NCBI GenBank assembly: GCA_005888095.1
Contig: VBKF01000113.1
Coordinates: 1-47,560 of the forward strand
DNA from: Deltaproteobacteria bacterium
GTDB taxonomy: Bacteria > Desulfobacterota > Binatia > DP-6
Direction of reading: 5' to 3'
DNA length: 47,560 bases
Shown: positions 1 to 9,846 of the stretch, piece after piece
How positions within the stretch are numbered: the first letter of the stretch is position 1
Layout of the letters: each line of letters begins with the position of its first letter
The notes under the pieces: model-generated
Database searches by the model: none
Seen by the model: the letters and a program-made list of their open reading frames with translations, nothing else
What the model was told of the DNA's origin: nothing
Program-made: the position numbers and the translations under genes

Positions 1-133
1 CTACGCCTCCTCGGTCGGCGCTGCGCTTGCCGCTCTCGCTCCCCGGCTCGCTCGCCTCGCTTTCGTCGGTTACTCGGACAGACTCCTGCGGGCACGGCTT
101 GGCGCGCGCCCGGGCGTCGGCTAGCACGGCGGT
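1..133. other. Window-edge sequence with no gene
   Basis: This is C/T- and G/C-rich low-complexity sequence before the first convincing start codon. It reads through in several frames but has no recognisable protein, RNA or promoter. It may be the 3' part of an upstream gene or repeat cut by the window edge. Confidence 0.4.
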
Positions 134-747
134 GTGAGCCGGATCTTCCTGCTCTCGCCCGCGCACTGCGGCGGCGTCCGGGCGCGGCTCGTGCTGGCCG
201 AGGACGCGCAGTCCGACCTCGCCCGCCGGCTCCGCTCGCGCGAGGGCGTACCGCTCGGCGAGGTCATGACCTTCATGAGCGGGCTGTATTTCCGCGGCAA
301 GCTCGCCTACGCACGCGCCTTCGCACAACCGCCAGGGCGTGCCGAGGGAACCCTGGTCATCACTCCGGGCAAGGGTCTCCGCCCGGCGGACGAACGGGTG
401 ACCCTCGACGCGCTCCGGCGCATCGCCGAGGTCGGCGTCGACGCCGCGAACCCCGCCTACCGAAGCCCGCTCGAGGCGAGCGCGCGCACGCTCGCGGCTC
501 ACATCAGCCGCCGCTGCGACGTCGTACTGCTCGGCAGCGTCGCCTCGAACAAGTACACCGACGTCCTCTCCGGGGCCTTCGGCACCCGACTGGTCTTTCC
601 CGCCGACTTCGTGGGGCGCGGCGACATGAGCCGCGGCGGCCTCCTGCTGCGCTGCGTGGCCGAGGGGCGCGAGCTGGCGTACGTCCCGGTTGAGGGCGCG
701 GTGCGCCATGGGCCGCGCCCGCCGCGGCTCGGGCGGATGGCCCGCTG

Positions 748-748
<1 letters not shown>
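134..748 (+). CDS. Conserved hypothetical protein coupled to LigD-type polymerase
   Basis: A soluble 204-residue protein with no signal peptide or membrane segment. It starts at a GTG (MSRIFLLSPAHCGG). The patterns GLYFRGKLAYARAF (about residues 51-64), LVITPGKGL (about 74-82) and VLLGSVASNKYTDVL (about 130-144) read as real conserved protein rather than shadow sequence. I recall similar unnamed proteins beside LigD genes in other GC-rich bacteria but know no function. The stop codon overlaps the ATG of the polymerase gene by one base (TGATG), so the two are translationally coupled and may share a role in DNA or RNA end processing. No catalytic motif is evident. Confidence 0.75.
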
Positions 749-1981
<1,233 letters not shown>

Positions 1982-1987
1982 GACGCC

Positions 1988-2830
1988 TCAGCGCCCGCGC
2001 CAGAGCGGCGCGCGCTTCTCGCGGAACGCGGCGAGGCCCTCCTTGGCGTCCTCGCTCATGAAGACGCCGGCGGAGAACCGCGACTCGTTGGCGAGCGCCT
2101 CGCGCAGCGGGAGAAACGTGCTCTCCTTGGCGGACTGCTTGCACGCCCGGACGGCCAGCGGGCCGTTGAGGCAGACGGTCTCGGCGAGGCTGCGCGCCTC
2201 GGCGATCACCCGATCGCGCGGCACCACGCGGTTGACGAGCCCCATCTCGTGGGCCCGCGCGGCCGGGATGCGGTCGGCGAGGAGCAGGACCTCCATCGCG
2301 TGGCACCAGGTGAGCTGCCGCACGCTCTGCACCGTCGACCCGCCGCCCGGGAAGAGCCCGCGGCGCGGCTCGGCGAGCTGGAACCACGCGGTGTCGGCGC
2401 AGACGCGGAGGTCGGTGTTCCACATCATCTCGAGCCCGCCGGCGGCGCAGATGCCGTTGATCGCGGCGATCACCGGCTTGTAGAGGGTGAACTCGCTGCC
2501 GTCGGGCAGCGTCGCCCCATCGCGCAGCACGGCGACGAGCGAATGGGCCATCGTGTACCGGGAGCCCTCCTGGGTGGCCTTCGACTCGCCGGCCTGCAGC
2601 TTGTCGGCGCGTTCGGTGACGATCGGGATGAAGCTCTTCAGGTCGGCGCCGACACAGTACACGTCGCCGACCCCGGTCAGGATGGCGACCCACGCGTCGC
2701 CGTCGTCGCGGAAGCGAACCCAGGCATCGGCAAGCTGCCCGAAGTGCTCGAGGTCCAGGGCGTTCCGTTGCTCGGGCCGGTCGATCGTGATGGTGACGAT
2801 GCGACCCTGCTGCTCGTAGTGGATGGGCAT
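1988..2830 (-). CDS. Enoyl-CoA hydratase/isomerase (crotonase family)
   Basis: A 280-residue crotonase-fold protein (normal length about 260-290). It begins with the family pattern GRIVTITIDRPEQRNALD. The CoA/oxyanion loop is YCVGADLKSF (about 60-69) and the second oxyanion segment is AAINGICAAGGLEMMWNTD. Both acidic positions used by true hydratases appear occupied: Glu in GGLEMM and Glu in LAEPRRGLFPGGGST. It should hydrate trans-2-enoyl-CoA or isomerise a related acyl-CoA in the cytoplasm. The substrate cannot be told. It is divergent from the ferredoxin gene with about 80 bp between the starts. Confidence 0.9.
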   Translation of the reverse strand: MPIHYEQQGRIVTITIDRPEQRNALDLEHFGQLADAWVRFRDDGDAWVAILTGVGDVYCVGADLKSFIPIVTERADKLQAGESKATQEGSRYTMAHSLVAVLRDGATLPDGSEFTLYKPVIAAINGICAAGGLEMMWNTDLRVCADTAWFQLAEPRRGLFPGGGSTVQSVRQLTWCHAMEVLLLADRIPAARAHEMGLVNRVVPRDRVIAEARSLAETVCLNGPLAVRACKQSAKESTFLPLREALANESRFSAGVFMSEDAKEGLAAFREKRAPLWRGR

Positions 2831-2910
2831 CGCTCCTGCTTACACCGGAGGCCGCGCGGCACGCCAGCGAGTCGCACGGGCCAGACCCCGATGCTAGAGT
2901 GATTCCTTCG

Positions 2911-3282
2911 ATGGCGAAGCTGCGCGTGCAGTTCGAGAGCGGCGAGCCCGAGCGGGTGATCGAGTTCGATCCGTCCCGGGCGCCGTTCCAGCACGACGGC
3001 CGTCCGGGCTCGATCCTCGACGTGCTGCTCGCGCACGGCATTCACCTCGAGCACGCCTGCGGCGGAAACTGCGCGTGCACGACCTGCCACGTGGTCGTCA
3101 AGAAGGGCATGGAGCGTCTCTCGGCATCGGAGGATGCCGAGGAGGACCTGCTCGACAAGGCGCCCGGCCTCACGCCGACGTCGCGTCTCGGCTGCCAGGC
3201 GGTGATCGAAGACCCGGACGCCGAGATCGTGGTCTGGATCCCGAGGTACACCATCAACCAGATCTCCGGACATGGCGGTTGA
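2911..3282 (+). CDS. fdx: [2Fe-2S] ferredoxin, ISC/adrenodoxin type
   Basis: A small electron carrier of about 123 residues. The cluster ligands are visible as C-G-G-N-C-A-C-T-T-C in HACGGNCACTTCHVV (about residues 49-63) with the fourth Cys in SRLGCQAV (about 94). The spacing C-x5-C-x2-C-x~36-C is that of vertebrate/ISC-type ferredoxins. I chose the ATG (MAKLRVQF) over an in-frame GTG 12 bp upstream because MAKLRVQF is the usual family beginning. The gene overlaps the following reductase by 11 bp, so the pair probably forms an electron chain to an oxygenase, possibly a P450 such as the one near 25 kb, which lacks its own redox partners. Confidence 0.92.
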   Translation: MAKLRVQFESGEPERVIEFDPSRAPFQHDGRPGSILDVLLAHGIHLEHACGGNCACTTCHVVVKKGMERLSASEDAEEDLLDKAPGLTPTSRLGCQAVIEDPDAEIVVWIPRYTINQISGHGG

Positions 3283-3949
3283 GCTCGAAGGCCGGCTCGA
3301 GGAGGTGGTCGACCATGGGGCGGACACGCGCTCCTTGTTCCTCCGCCTGCCCGTGGACCTCGACTTCCGACCGGGTCAGTTCATCTCCTGCCAGCTGCCG
3401 GTGGGCGACAAGACGTTGATCCGGCCTTACTCGATCGCCTCGAGCCCCGAGGAGCCCCGCAGGCTGGAGATCCTGCTGAACCTCGTGCCGGGCGGGCCCG
3501 GGTCGCATTACCTGTTTGGCCTGCCGCTTGGCGCAACCGTGCGCCTCACCGGGCCGTGGGGCAGCTTCGTCCTCGAGCGGGCACCCGAGGCCGAGACGGT
3601 CTTCATCGCCGACGGGACCGGCATCGCGCCGATCCGGCCGATGCTCCGCCGCGCGCTGGCGACGGCGACCCGTCACCCGCAGCGGCTGCTCGCCGCGGCG
3701 GCGAGTCCGGAGCGCGTCCTCTACCGGGCGGAGATCGAAGCGCTCGTCCGAGCGCATCCGGCCTTCCGCTGGGACCACGTGTCGAGCGGCGCGCTCAAGG
3801 ACGAGGTGACACGGCGCTACGTCGAGGCCGACGCCGACCGGAGCCGGCGGTTCTTCATCTGCGGCGTCGGCGCGGTCGTGCCGACGCTGCGCGACCTCCT
3901 CCGCGGCGCCGGCTACGAGCGGCGCGCCGTCCAGTACGAAAAATGGTAG
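3272..3949 (+). CDS. FAD/NAD(P)H-dependent ferredoxin reductase (FNR-like)
   Basis: A 225-residue oxidoreductase of the ferredoxin-NADP reductase fold. The FAD-binding motif is R-P-Y-S-I-A-S (about residues 51-57), followed by the phosphate-binding loop GPGSHYLFGLPLGATVRLTGPWGSF. The NAD(P) site is ADGTGIAPIRPML (about 114-126) and the tail ends in YEKW, as is common for this family. It has no plant-type ferredoxin domain of its own. That job is filled by the overlapping upstream ferredoxin, which it should reduce with NAD(P)H in the cytoplasm. It runs into the converging methyltransferase gene after only 12 bp. Confidence 0.88.
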   Translation: MAVELEGRLEEVVDHGADTRSLFLRLPVDLDFRPGQFISCQLPVGDKTLIRPYSIASSPEEPRRLEILLNLVPGGPGSHYLFGLPLGATVRLTGPWGSFVLERAPEAETVFIADGTGIAPIRPMLRRALATATRHPQRLLAAAASPERVLYRAEIEALVRAHPAFRWDHVSSGALKDEVTRRYVEADADRSRRFFICGVGAVVPTLRDLLRGAGYERRAVQYEKW

Positions 3950-3961
3950 CGGCGCGCGCGC

Positions 3962-4741
3962 CTACGGCTCGGGCGCCTTGCGGGCGACCACGACCAGGTA
4001 GGCGCCGGCGCGCGCCAGGAGCCCGAGGCCCCGCTGCAGCACGTACTCGATCGGCATCGTCGCCCAGCCGAGCCGGTGGTACAGCTGGTGGAGTCCGCGA
4101 CGCGGCTGGCAGAAGGCGTAGACGGCGCCGAGGCCGAGCACGCGCACGTCGCGGAACGGCGTCGCGGCCATCAGCGAGCGGACCTCCGCGGCGGTGTACG
4201 CCCGGTAGTAGACCCCGCTCGGGAACCGGCCACGTGGCGTCGGGAAGGCTCGGAAGCGACGCATCGTCTCCCAGTTGAAGACGGTGAACACCAGCGTGCC
4301 GCCCGGGCGGAGCGCGGCATGAAGCTCGTCGAGCGTGCGCGCCACCAGGTCGTCGGGGAGGTGCGGGAGCACGACGTTCGAGACGACGGCGTCGATGCTG
4401 CCGGTGCGGAACGGCAGCTTGCCGAGGTCGGCCTGCACGGGCGCGAGCGGCGCCCGCCGCCCGCGGAGCATCGCGAGGCTCGCCGCCGAGAGATCCAGGG
4501 ACACGACGTCGGCATGGGCCGCGAGATAGGCGGAGAGCACGCCCGTGCCGCAGCCGGCGTCGAGCACGCGCAGGCGGCGGCCCGCGGGAGCCGGGGGCAT
4601 GAGGCTCCGGTACATGCGCCGCTCGACGGGCCCGAACCAGCGCGAGCGCGAGCGCACGTGCCGCGCATCGTAGACGGCCGCCCCCTCGTCCCACCGCTTG
4701 CGGGCGTCGCCCGCGAAGCTCGAGTCGGCCGAGGCGAGCAT
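3962..4741 (-). CDS. Class I SAM-dependent methyltransferase
   Basis: A 259-residue Rossmann methyltransferase. The SAM-binding motif I is VLDAGCGTGVLSAYL (about 59-73), motif II acidic residue lies in VVSLDLSAASL, and motif IV is SNVVLPHLPDDL, followed by LRPGGTLVFTVFN. The C-terminal tail has a hydrophobic stretch (VLQRGLGLLARAGAYLVVV) that could associate with membrane or lipid. Its ATG overlaps the stop of the upstream glycosyltransferase (ATGA), so it is translationally coupled to it and probably methylates a sugar or lipid-linked product. The acceptor is not known. Confidence 0.88.
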   Translation of the reverse strand: MLASADSSFAGDARKRWDEGAAVYDARHVRSRSRWFGPVERRMYRSLMPPAPAGRRLRVLDAGCGTGVLSAYLAAHADVVSLDLSAASLAMLRGRRAPLAPVQADLGKLPFRTGSIDAVVSNVVLPHLPDDLVARTLDELHAALRPGGTLVFTVFNWETMRRFRAFPTPRGRFPSGVYYRAYTAAEVRSLMAATPFRDVRVLGLGAVYAFCQPRRGLHQLYHRLGWATMPIEYVLQRGLGLLARAGAYLVVVARKAPEP

Positions 4742-5949
4742 CAGCCGCCGAGCATCTCGCCGTAGATGCCCTGCATGGCGCGCGCGAACCGCTCCACCGA
4801 GAAGTGCTCGCGCACGCGCGCGCGCGCCTCGGCGCCCATCCGCGCGCGCCGCGCGGGATCACGGAGCAGCGTGCCGAGCGCATGCGCCAGCGCGCCGTGG
4901 TCGCGGGGAGGGACCAGGACGCCCGTCCGTCCGTCGACCACGATCTCGGGCACCCCGCCCGCGTTGCTGGCCACGACGGGTTTCCCGAGCGCCATCGCCT
5001 CGATCAGGATGCGGCCGAAGGGCTCGGGCAGCACCGAGGCATGCACGACGACGTCGAGGGCGCTCAGCAGGTCGGGGATGTCCGAGCGCGGGCCGAGGAA
5101 GCGGACCCGGCCGCCGAGCCTCCGGGCGTGCACGAACTCGTCGAGCGCGGCCGCGAAGGGCTCGGCCCCTCGCACGACGCCGCCCGCGAGCACGCACACC
5201 AGGTCCGGAAACTCCTCCGCGAGCGCGGCCACGGCGCGCAGCGTGACGTCCTGCCCCTTCCAGGGCTGGATGTTGACCGCCATGCCGATCGCCGGTTGAT
5301 CGGCGTCGAGACCGAGTTCCGTTCGGACCGTCGCGGGGTCGCGCGCCGGACGAAACCGGGCGAGGTCGAGACCGTCGTGCACGACGGCGAGACGCCGGGG
5401 ACGCACACCCTGGCTCACGAGATGGCGGCGGACGGCGTCGGTCATGCACACGCAGCAGTCGATGCCGCGGGCCCAGAAACGCTCGAGCGGCCCGTAGCCC
5501 ACCAGGCCCTTCTCGTGGGCCAGCACCGGCACCCGCGCCCAGCGCGCCGCCACCACGCCGTCGAGGTTCGCCTTGATGCTGTTGCCGAGATGGACGATGT
5601 CGGGCCGCTCGGCGCGCAGCAGGGGGACGAGCGTCCGAGCGCGCGGCACCACCTGCTGAACGAACCGCCGGATGGCGCCGGCCTGGCGCCGCAGATGGAC
5701 CAGCCGGCCGGCGCGGTCGTCGAGCGTCCGCCGCACCGGAACCCGCCGGCCGAGCCCGCTCGCGGGCAATACGAGCACCCGGCAGCCCGTACCCGCCAGC
5801 GCTCCGTCGAGCGGCTTCTGCTCGTAGAGGAGAAGCGTCGACGCGTAGGCCCTCGGGTCGAGGCCCCGCACCAGGTGGAGGAGACCGGTGAGCGAGCCAC
5901 CGACCAGACCGGTCTCGCTGTGCTCGACGAGGAGGATTCGCCGTGTCAC
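4741..5949 (-). CDS. Glycosyltransferase family 4 (GT-B fold)
   Basis: A 402-residue retaining glycosyltransferase. I place the start at the GTG giving VTRRILLVEHSETGLVGGS, because this is the usual first beta strand and glycine loop of the GT-B N-domain; longer readings add Arg/Ala-rich shadow sequence. The nucleotide-sugar half shows AVNIQPWKGQDV and then EPFGRILIEAMALGKPVVASNAGGVPEIV, which carries the E-x7-E catalytic/donor motif. A likely role is assembly of a surface polysaccharide or glycolipid on the cytoplasmic face. It leads a two-gene operon with the methyltransferase and is divergent from a polysaccharide deacetylase-like gene. Confidence 0.9.
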   Translation of the reverse strand: MTRRILLVEHSETGLVGGSLTGLLHLVRGLDPRAYASTLLLYEQKPLDGALAGTGCRVLVLPASGLGRRVPVRRTLDDRAGRLVHLRRQAGAIRRFVQQVVPRARTLVPLLRAERPDIVHLGNSIKANLDGVVAARWARVPVLAHEKGLVGYGPLERFWARGIDCCVCMTDAVRRHLVSQGVRPRRLAVVHDGLDLARFRPARDPATVRTELGLDADQPAIGMAVNIQPWKGQDVTLRAVAALAEEFPDLVCVLAGGVVRGAEPFAAALDEFVHARRLGGRVRFLGPRSDIPDLLSALDVVVHASVLPEPFGRILIEAMALGKPVVASNAGGVPEIVVDGRTGVLVPPRDHGALAHALGTLLRDPARRARMGAEARARVREHFSVERFARAMQGIYGEMLGG

Positions 5950-6098
5950 GGGGGACCGGAAGTGAAGCAAGATGCAGACCGTCAGCGCAAGAGGACGACA
6001 CGGCTCCCGGCTTGCGCGACACCGTGCACGAGCGCAAGCTCGCCGCATTCCTGCCCGAGCCCGGATGAGCGCCAACCCGCCACGCGACGGCAATCGCC

Positions 6099-6127
6099 TT
6101 GACCCTCCGATGAGGCGTGCGAGATAA
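6099..6127 (+). promoter_or_regulatory. Possible sigma-70-like promoter for the deacetylase gene
   Basis: TTGACC (6099-6104) is followed 18 bases later by GATAAG or 17 bases later by AGATAA, just before the start codon. Spacing is right but the -10 is weak, and the leader would be only about 15 bases. Confidence 0.25.
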
Positions 6128-6142
6128 GCGCCCGCCAGCCGC

Positions 6143-7816
6143 ATGAGCCGTCTCGCCCGCATCGCCGTCCTCGCCGGTGACACTCCCGGCGCGCGCGCGG
6201 TCGCGGGGGCCGTGACCTCGCTCCTGACCGCCGTCGGCCGCTGGGTGGAGGAGCTCCCCGCCGGCGCCGACCTCGCGCCGTACACGGCGGTCATCCTGCC
6301 GCGGTCGCGCGGCTGGCGGGCGGTGCGCGAGCGTCATGCGGGCCCGCTGCTGGTCGTCGACGCCGACCTCCTCGGCGGGCGGGCCGATCCCGCGTTCCGC
6401 CGCCTCCTCGGCGGGACGCCGCGCGCGTCGGTGTCGGTCGGCGAGTCTCGCGTGCTCCTGCCGCGCCCGCTGCCCGCGCTCGCCGGCGCCGCGCTCGGCG
6501 AGGCGCCGCCCGGGCTCGTGGCGCAGCCAGATCCGGGCATCGGCTACGCGCTGCCCGTCGTCCTGACGCCGGCGCTGCGCACCGTCGCCGGATTCTGGAG
6601 CCTCGCGCGTCTGCTCGAGGAGGCGGTGGCCGCGCTCCTCGGCGAGCGCACCGTCCTCTACGCGGCGCCCTGGCCGCGTGGCGTGCGGGCGGCCCGCGCG
6701 CTCACGTACGACCTCGACGGACTGGAGGCGGACGGGGCGCCGCCGCCATTCGCCCTCCACGCCCGTCCGGCTACGCTCTTCTGCACCGCCGACGCCCTGG
6801 ATCGCCTCGGGGCCACGGGGCCCGACTGTGAGATCGCCGCGCACGGTGACGTCCATCGCGGCTTCGCCGACGCGCGCACGAACCTCGCGCGCGTCGACCG
6901 CATGCTGGAGACCTTCCGAGCCGCGGGCCTCACCCCGCGCGGCTTCTCGCCTCCGAACTCCACCTACAGCTCGGAGCTGGCGCCGCTGCTCGCCCGCTTC
7001 CGCTACGTCCGCCTCGGCTATCAGGAGCGCGCGCTGCGTTTCTATCCGCATGCACGCGCGGACGGAGTCCTGGTGCCGGTGTCGTACTACACCGATTTCC
7101 TGCAGCGCTACGTGGGCCCGGAGGAGTGCGCGCGGCTGCTCGGACGCTTCTGCACCTGGGCAGAGGCCACGTCGGTGCTGGCCGTCCCCTGCTTCCACCC
7201 GTGCCTGTGGCCCGAGCCCCTCCGCCGCTTCCTCGAGGCGCCGGGGGGCGAGGCGTGGGAGGCGACGCTCGTCGAGCTGAGCGATTGGTGGATGCGGCGG
7301 CGACGCGCGCTGGCGGCCGTGTCGGCCGCGGGCGAGGGCGCCGCGCCACCGGAGCTGGTGCTCGTACGGGCCACGCCGGCCGAACGGCTGGCCGCGCTCC
7401 GGCCACCCGACGGCCAGGCGCGCGCGGCGCCGCGCTCACGGGCGGCGGTGCGGGTCGCGATCGGGGAGCGTCAGGTGAGCGTCGTGCCGGCGGCCGATGC
7501 CCCCGCCGCCGCGGTCGAGGTGCCGCTGGCGCGGGGGTGGCGTCCCCTCGGCTGGCTGCCGGGTCCGCTCCGACGCGTGGCGAGCCGCACGCTCGTGCGC
7601 GTCGTGAACGAGACCGGGATGCACGGCTGCTTCTATCGTGACCTGGGCCTCTCGGCCGAGATCGTCGGCGGCGCGCTTCGCCTGCCGGTGGTCGCAGCCG
7701 ACGAGCCGGTCCTCGTGCGGCATCGGGTCGCCGCCGACCTTCGCCGGGGCGCCCGTGGCCTGGTGCGACGGCTCGCTCGCCGGGCGCGCGTCCCGCGAGC
7801 GGACGGCGGCGCATGA
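6143..7816 (+). CDS. Polysaccharide deacetylase-like (NodB-homology) protein
   Basis: A 557-residue protein without a signal peptide. The central part resembles a divergent NodB/CE4 deacetylase: ALTYDLDGLEADG (about 189-201) is the Asp motif, CEIAAHGDVHRGF (about 230-242) the His motif, and RGFSPPNSTYSSEL (about 265-278) the RxxSxP-like segment that often binds a polysaccharide. The N-terminal 150 residues and the C-terminal 150 residues (including RGWRPLGWLPGPLRRV and NETGMHGCFYRDLG) are not recognised. It probably acts on a cell-surface glycan, in keeping with the glycosyltransferase/methyltransferase pair opposite. Whether the divergent metal site is active is uncertain. Confidence 0.72.
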   Translation: MSRLARIAVLAGDTPGARAVAGAVTSLLTAVGRWVEELPAGADLAPYTAVILPRSRGWRAVRERHAGPLLVVDADLLGGRADPAFRRLLGGTPRASVSVGESRVLLPRPLPALAGAALGEAPPGLVAQPDPGIGYALPVVLTPALRTVAGFWSLARLLEEAVAALLGERTVLYAAPWPRGVRAARALTYDLDGLEADGAPPPFALHARPATLFCTADALDRLGATGPDCEIAAHGDVHRGFADARTNLARVDRMLETFRAAGLTPRGFSPPNSTYSSELAPLLARFRYVRLGYQERALRFYPHARADGVLVPVSYYTDFLQRYVGPEECARLLGRFCTWAEATSVLAVPCFHPCLWPEPLRRFLEAPGGEAWEATLVELSDWWMRRRRALAAVSAAGEGAAPPELVLVRATPAERLAALRPPDGQARAAPRSRAAVRVAIGERQVSVVPAADAPAAAVEVPLARGWRPLGWLPGPLRRVASRTLVRVVNETGMHGCFYRDLGLSAEIVGGALRLPVVAADEPVLVRHRVAADLRRGARGLVRRLARRARVPRADGGA

Positions 7817-7933
7817 AGTCGCCCGCCCGACCATTGCCCGGCCCTTGCGGTAGCCGCGCATGATGTCTCGAAGCTGCAAGACCGTCCCCGCGCCGGGCTG
7901 TCGTCGCCGTGCGGCCAGACCCGGCGGGTGCGC

Positions 7934-7949
7934 TGGCATCCTCCTTGCT
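7934..7949 (+). promoter_or_regulatory. Sigma-54 (-24/-12) promoter candidate
   Basis: TGGCATCCTCCTTGCT matches the sigma-54 consensus TGGCAyr-N4-TTGCw, with GG and GC elements at the required spacing. Transcription would begin near 7960, leaving a leader of about 80 bases before the 2OG-oxygenase start. No enhancer-binding protein gene is seen nearby. Confidence 0.5.
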
Positions 7950-8041
7950 GTGGCCCGGGCGGTGTTCCGAGCGACGGCCGGCAGGTCATGCGCCTCCGAG
8001 CGCCCGACGCGACGTCGCGTGCCGATCCGTCGGGGAATAGG

Positions 8042-8845
8042 ATGAAAGCTAGCCCGCGCCCCGCGTCATCGTCGAGCGCCGCGCCCGAGTCCCGGATGGA
8101 GCTGATCGAGTTCGGCGCGGTCCCGGTCCTCAGGTACCTCTGGCCCGAGTCCGACGAGCTGAACGCCGCGCTGCGCCGGGTGGTCCTGGCGAAGATGGCC
8201 GGCAGCCAGGGGCTGGTCGACAGCAACGAGGGCGGCTGGCACTCCGAGCGCGATCTGGCGACCTGGGAGGATCCAGCGATCGCGACGCTCCTCGAGCGGG
8301 TCCGGACGATGGCGCGAGAGCTCGTCGCCGCCACCGTGAGCAGCCCGGGCTCCGAGCACCTCGACGGCTGGCAGATCGAGGGCTGGGCCAACGTGAACAC
8401 GCGCGGGGCGCTGAACAAGTCTCACCACCACGCCGGCGGCCGCACCAACCGCAACCTCTGGTCGGGCATCTACTACGTCGACGACGGCGGCCTCGCGGCG
8501 GACGTTCGCGATGCGGGAGTGACGAAGTTCGAAGACCGCAGCGGGGTCCCGAAAGAGATCTTGCGCTGTCCCAACCCGTTCGAGCGAGAGCTCACGGTCG
8601 TGCCCACGCCGGGCCTCATGGTATGCTTCCCGGCAACCCTGCGCCACTACGTCTGCCCGCATCCGACCGGGGCGGCACGGATCACGATCGCCTTCAATCT
8701 CAAGCACCCGGGCTTCGTCATTCCGAGATATGCCGAGCCGGACCCGCCGACGTTTCTCTGGAGAAACCTCCGGGGGCCGATGCTGGTCGCGAGCCGGGCG
8801 CGGCGGGCGCTCGGCAGGTGGTGGCCGGGATCATGGCGTTCATGA
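8042..8845 (+). CDS. 2OG-Fe(II) oxygenase family protein (TIGR02466-like)
   Basis: A 267-residue protein of the putative 2-oxoglutarate/Fe(II) oxygenase group with a TIGR02466-like pattern. The metal-binding region is NKSHHHAGGRTNRNLWSGIYYVDDG (about 122-146). The distal half ends with LMVCFPATLRHYVCPHPTGAARITIAFNL, whose LRH and RITIAFN are characteristic. The start is taken at an ATG (MKASPRPAS); a second ATG at 8096 (MELIEFGAVPVL) marks the beginning of obvious homology and is a credible alternative. The gene overlaps the next methyltransferase by 13 bp. The target could be a glycan, lipid or peptide; the sequence does not say. Confidence 0.8.
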   Translation: MKASPRPASSSSAAPESRMELIEFGAVPVLRYLWPESDELNAALRRVVLAKMAGSQGLVDSNEGGWHSERDLATWEDPAIATLLERVRTMARELVAATVSSPGSEHLDGWQIEGWANVNTRGALNKSHHHAGGRTNRNLWSGIYYVDDGGLAADVRDAGVTKFEDRSGVPKEILRCPNPFERELTVVPTPGLMVCFPATLRHYVCPHPTGAARITIAFNLKHPGFVIPRYAEPDPPTFLWRNLRGPMLVASRARRALGRWWPGSWRS

Positions 8846-9771
8846 TGCGGAAGAAGCAGGTCGGGCACCTGTTTCACCGGCTCCGCCAGCTCCGGAGACG
8901 GCGGCGCACCCTCGCGCGGATCGCCAGAGCCCAGCGTCGGCCCGGGCCTCCCGCGGTCGACCCCGTATGGCCGCTCCCGCGGCATCCGAACGGACCTTCC
9001 GACGACGACATCCGCGCGCAGTTCGCGAAGCACAGCCGCTGGTACTATGCCTACGAGTTCGACGGCGGCCTCGACGGTTCACCACCCGGGAGCGCCGCTC
9101 TCCGCCTGGACCTCCGCAACGGCAAGGGCCAGACGGCGCGGGCCGACGGGACGCTCCAGCGGTTTCGCCACTTCATGCCGTGGCTCCTGCAGGCCACCGG
9201 AGGGAACCTCCGCGGCCGGCGCGTGCTCGACATCGCCTGCAACTCCGGGTTCTGGTCGCTCCAGTGCGCCCTCCTCGGCGCCGAGGAGGTCGTGGGCTTC
9301 GACGCGCGCCCGGAGCTCATCGAGCAGGCGCGCTACGTGCAGTCCGTCGTCGGCGTCGAGAACGTCAACTTCCGGGTCCTCGACTTCTGGCAGATGAGCC
9401 GCGAGACGCTGGGCGGGCCCTTCGACGTCGTGCTCAACCTCGGGATCCTCTACCACCTCCCGAAGCCCCTCGAGGCGCTCGAGCTCTGCCGCTCGCTGGC
9501 GCGGGAGTACATGCTGCTCGACACGGCCGTGTACCCTGCCCGTCATCCGCTGATTCGCGTGGCCTGGGAGGAGCCGCTGGACATCCGGCTGGCGGCCAGT
9601 GGCGGCATCGTCATGTTTCCCAGCAAGCCCGGCATCGAGCTGATGCTGAAGCACGTCGGCCTGAGGGATTGCCTCGAAATCCCGCTCCGCACGACGGACA
9701 TGCCCCTCGACTACCTGACCGGCGACCGCGCCTCGTGGCTGATTCGGCTGCCGGGCCGCGCCGCCCCCTGA
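8833..9771 (+). CDS. Class I SAM-dependent methyltransferase (CmoB/DUF1698-like)
   Basis: A 312-residue methyltransferase. An Arg/Lys-rich N-terminal helix (about residues 1-35) precedes the catalytic fold. Motif I is RVLDIACNSGFWSLQCALLGAEEVVGFD (about 133-160), with the N-S-G-F-W variant seen in CmoB-like enzymes. FDVVLNLGILYHLPKPLEAL (motif IV region) and the C-terminal DRASWLIRL follow. The start at 8833 lies inside the end of the preceding oxygenase gene, so the two are cotranscribed. It is unlikely to be a tRNA enzyme, because that context is absent; a small-molecule or glycan substrate is more likely. Confidence 0.85.
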   Translation: MAFMMRKKQVGHLFHRLRQLRRRRRTLARIARAQRRPGPPAVDPVWPLPRHPNGPSDDDIRAQFAKHSRWYYAYEFDGGLDGSPPGSAALRLDLRNGKGQTARADGTLQRFRHFMPWLLQATGGNLRGRRVLDIACNSGFWSLQCALLGAEEVVGFDARPELIEQARYVQSVVGVENVNFRVLDFWQMSRETLGGPFDVVLNLGILYHLPKPLEALELCRSLAREYMLLDTAVYPARHPLIRVAWEEPLDIRLAASGGIVMFPSKPGIELMLKHVGLRDCLEIPLRTTDMPLDYLTGDRASWLIRLPGRAAP

Positions 9772-9846
9772 GCCTGCGGCCCGCTGGCTGAGCTCGCCGC
9801 GCGCCCCTTGGTCGGCGCCGGGCCGTCTGCTAAGCCGGGCGGCAGC

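Noticed and set aside
4859-7198. 779-codon open frame on the minus strand
   Set aside because: It overlaps the glycosyltransferase and deacetylase genes in another frame, with Arg-rich sequence typical of GC-rich shadow frames.
7860-8045. 61-codon frame before the 2OG-oxygenase
   Set aside because: It is Arg/Cys-rich without a motif and overlaps the sigma-54 promoter candidate.
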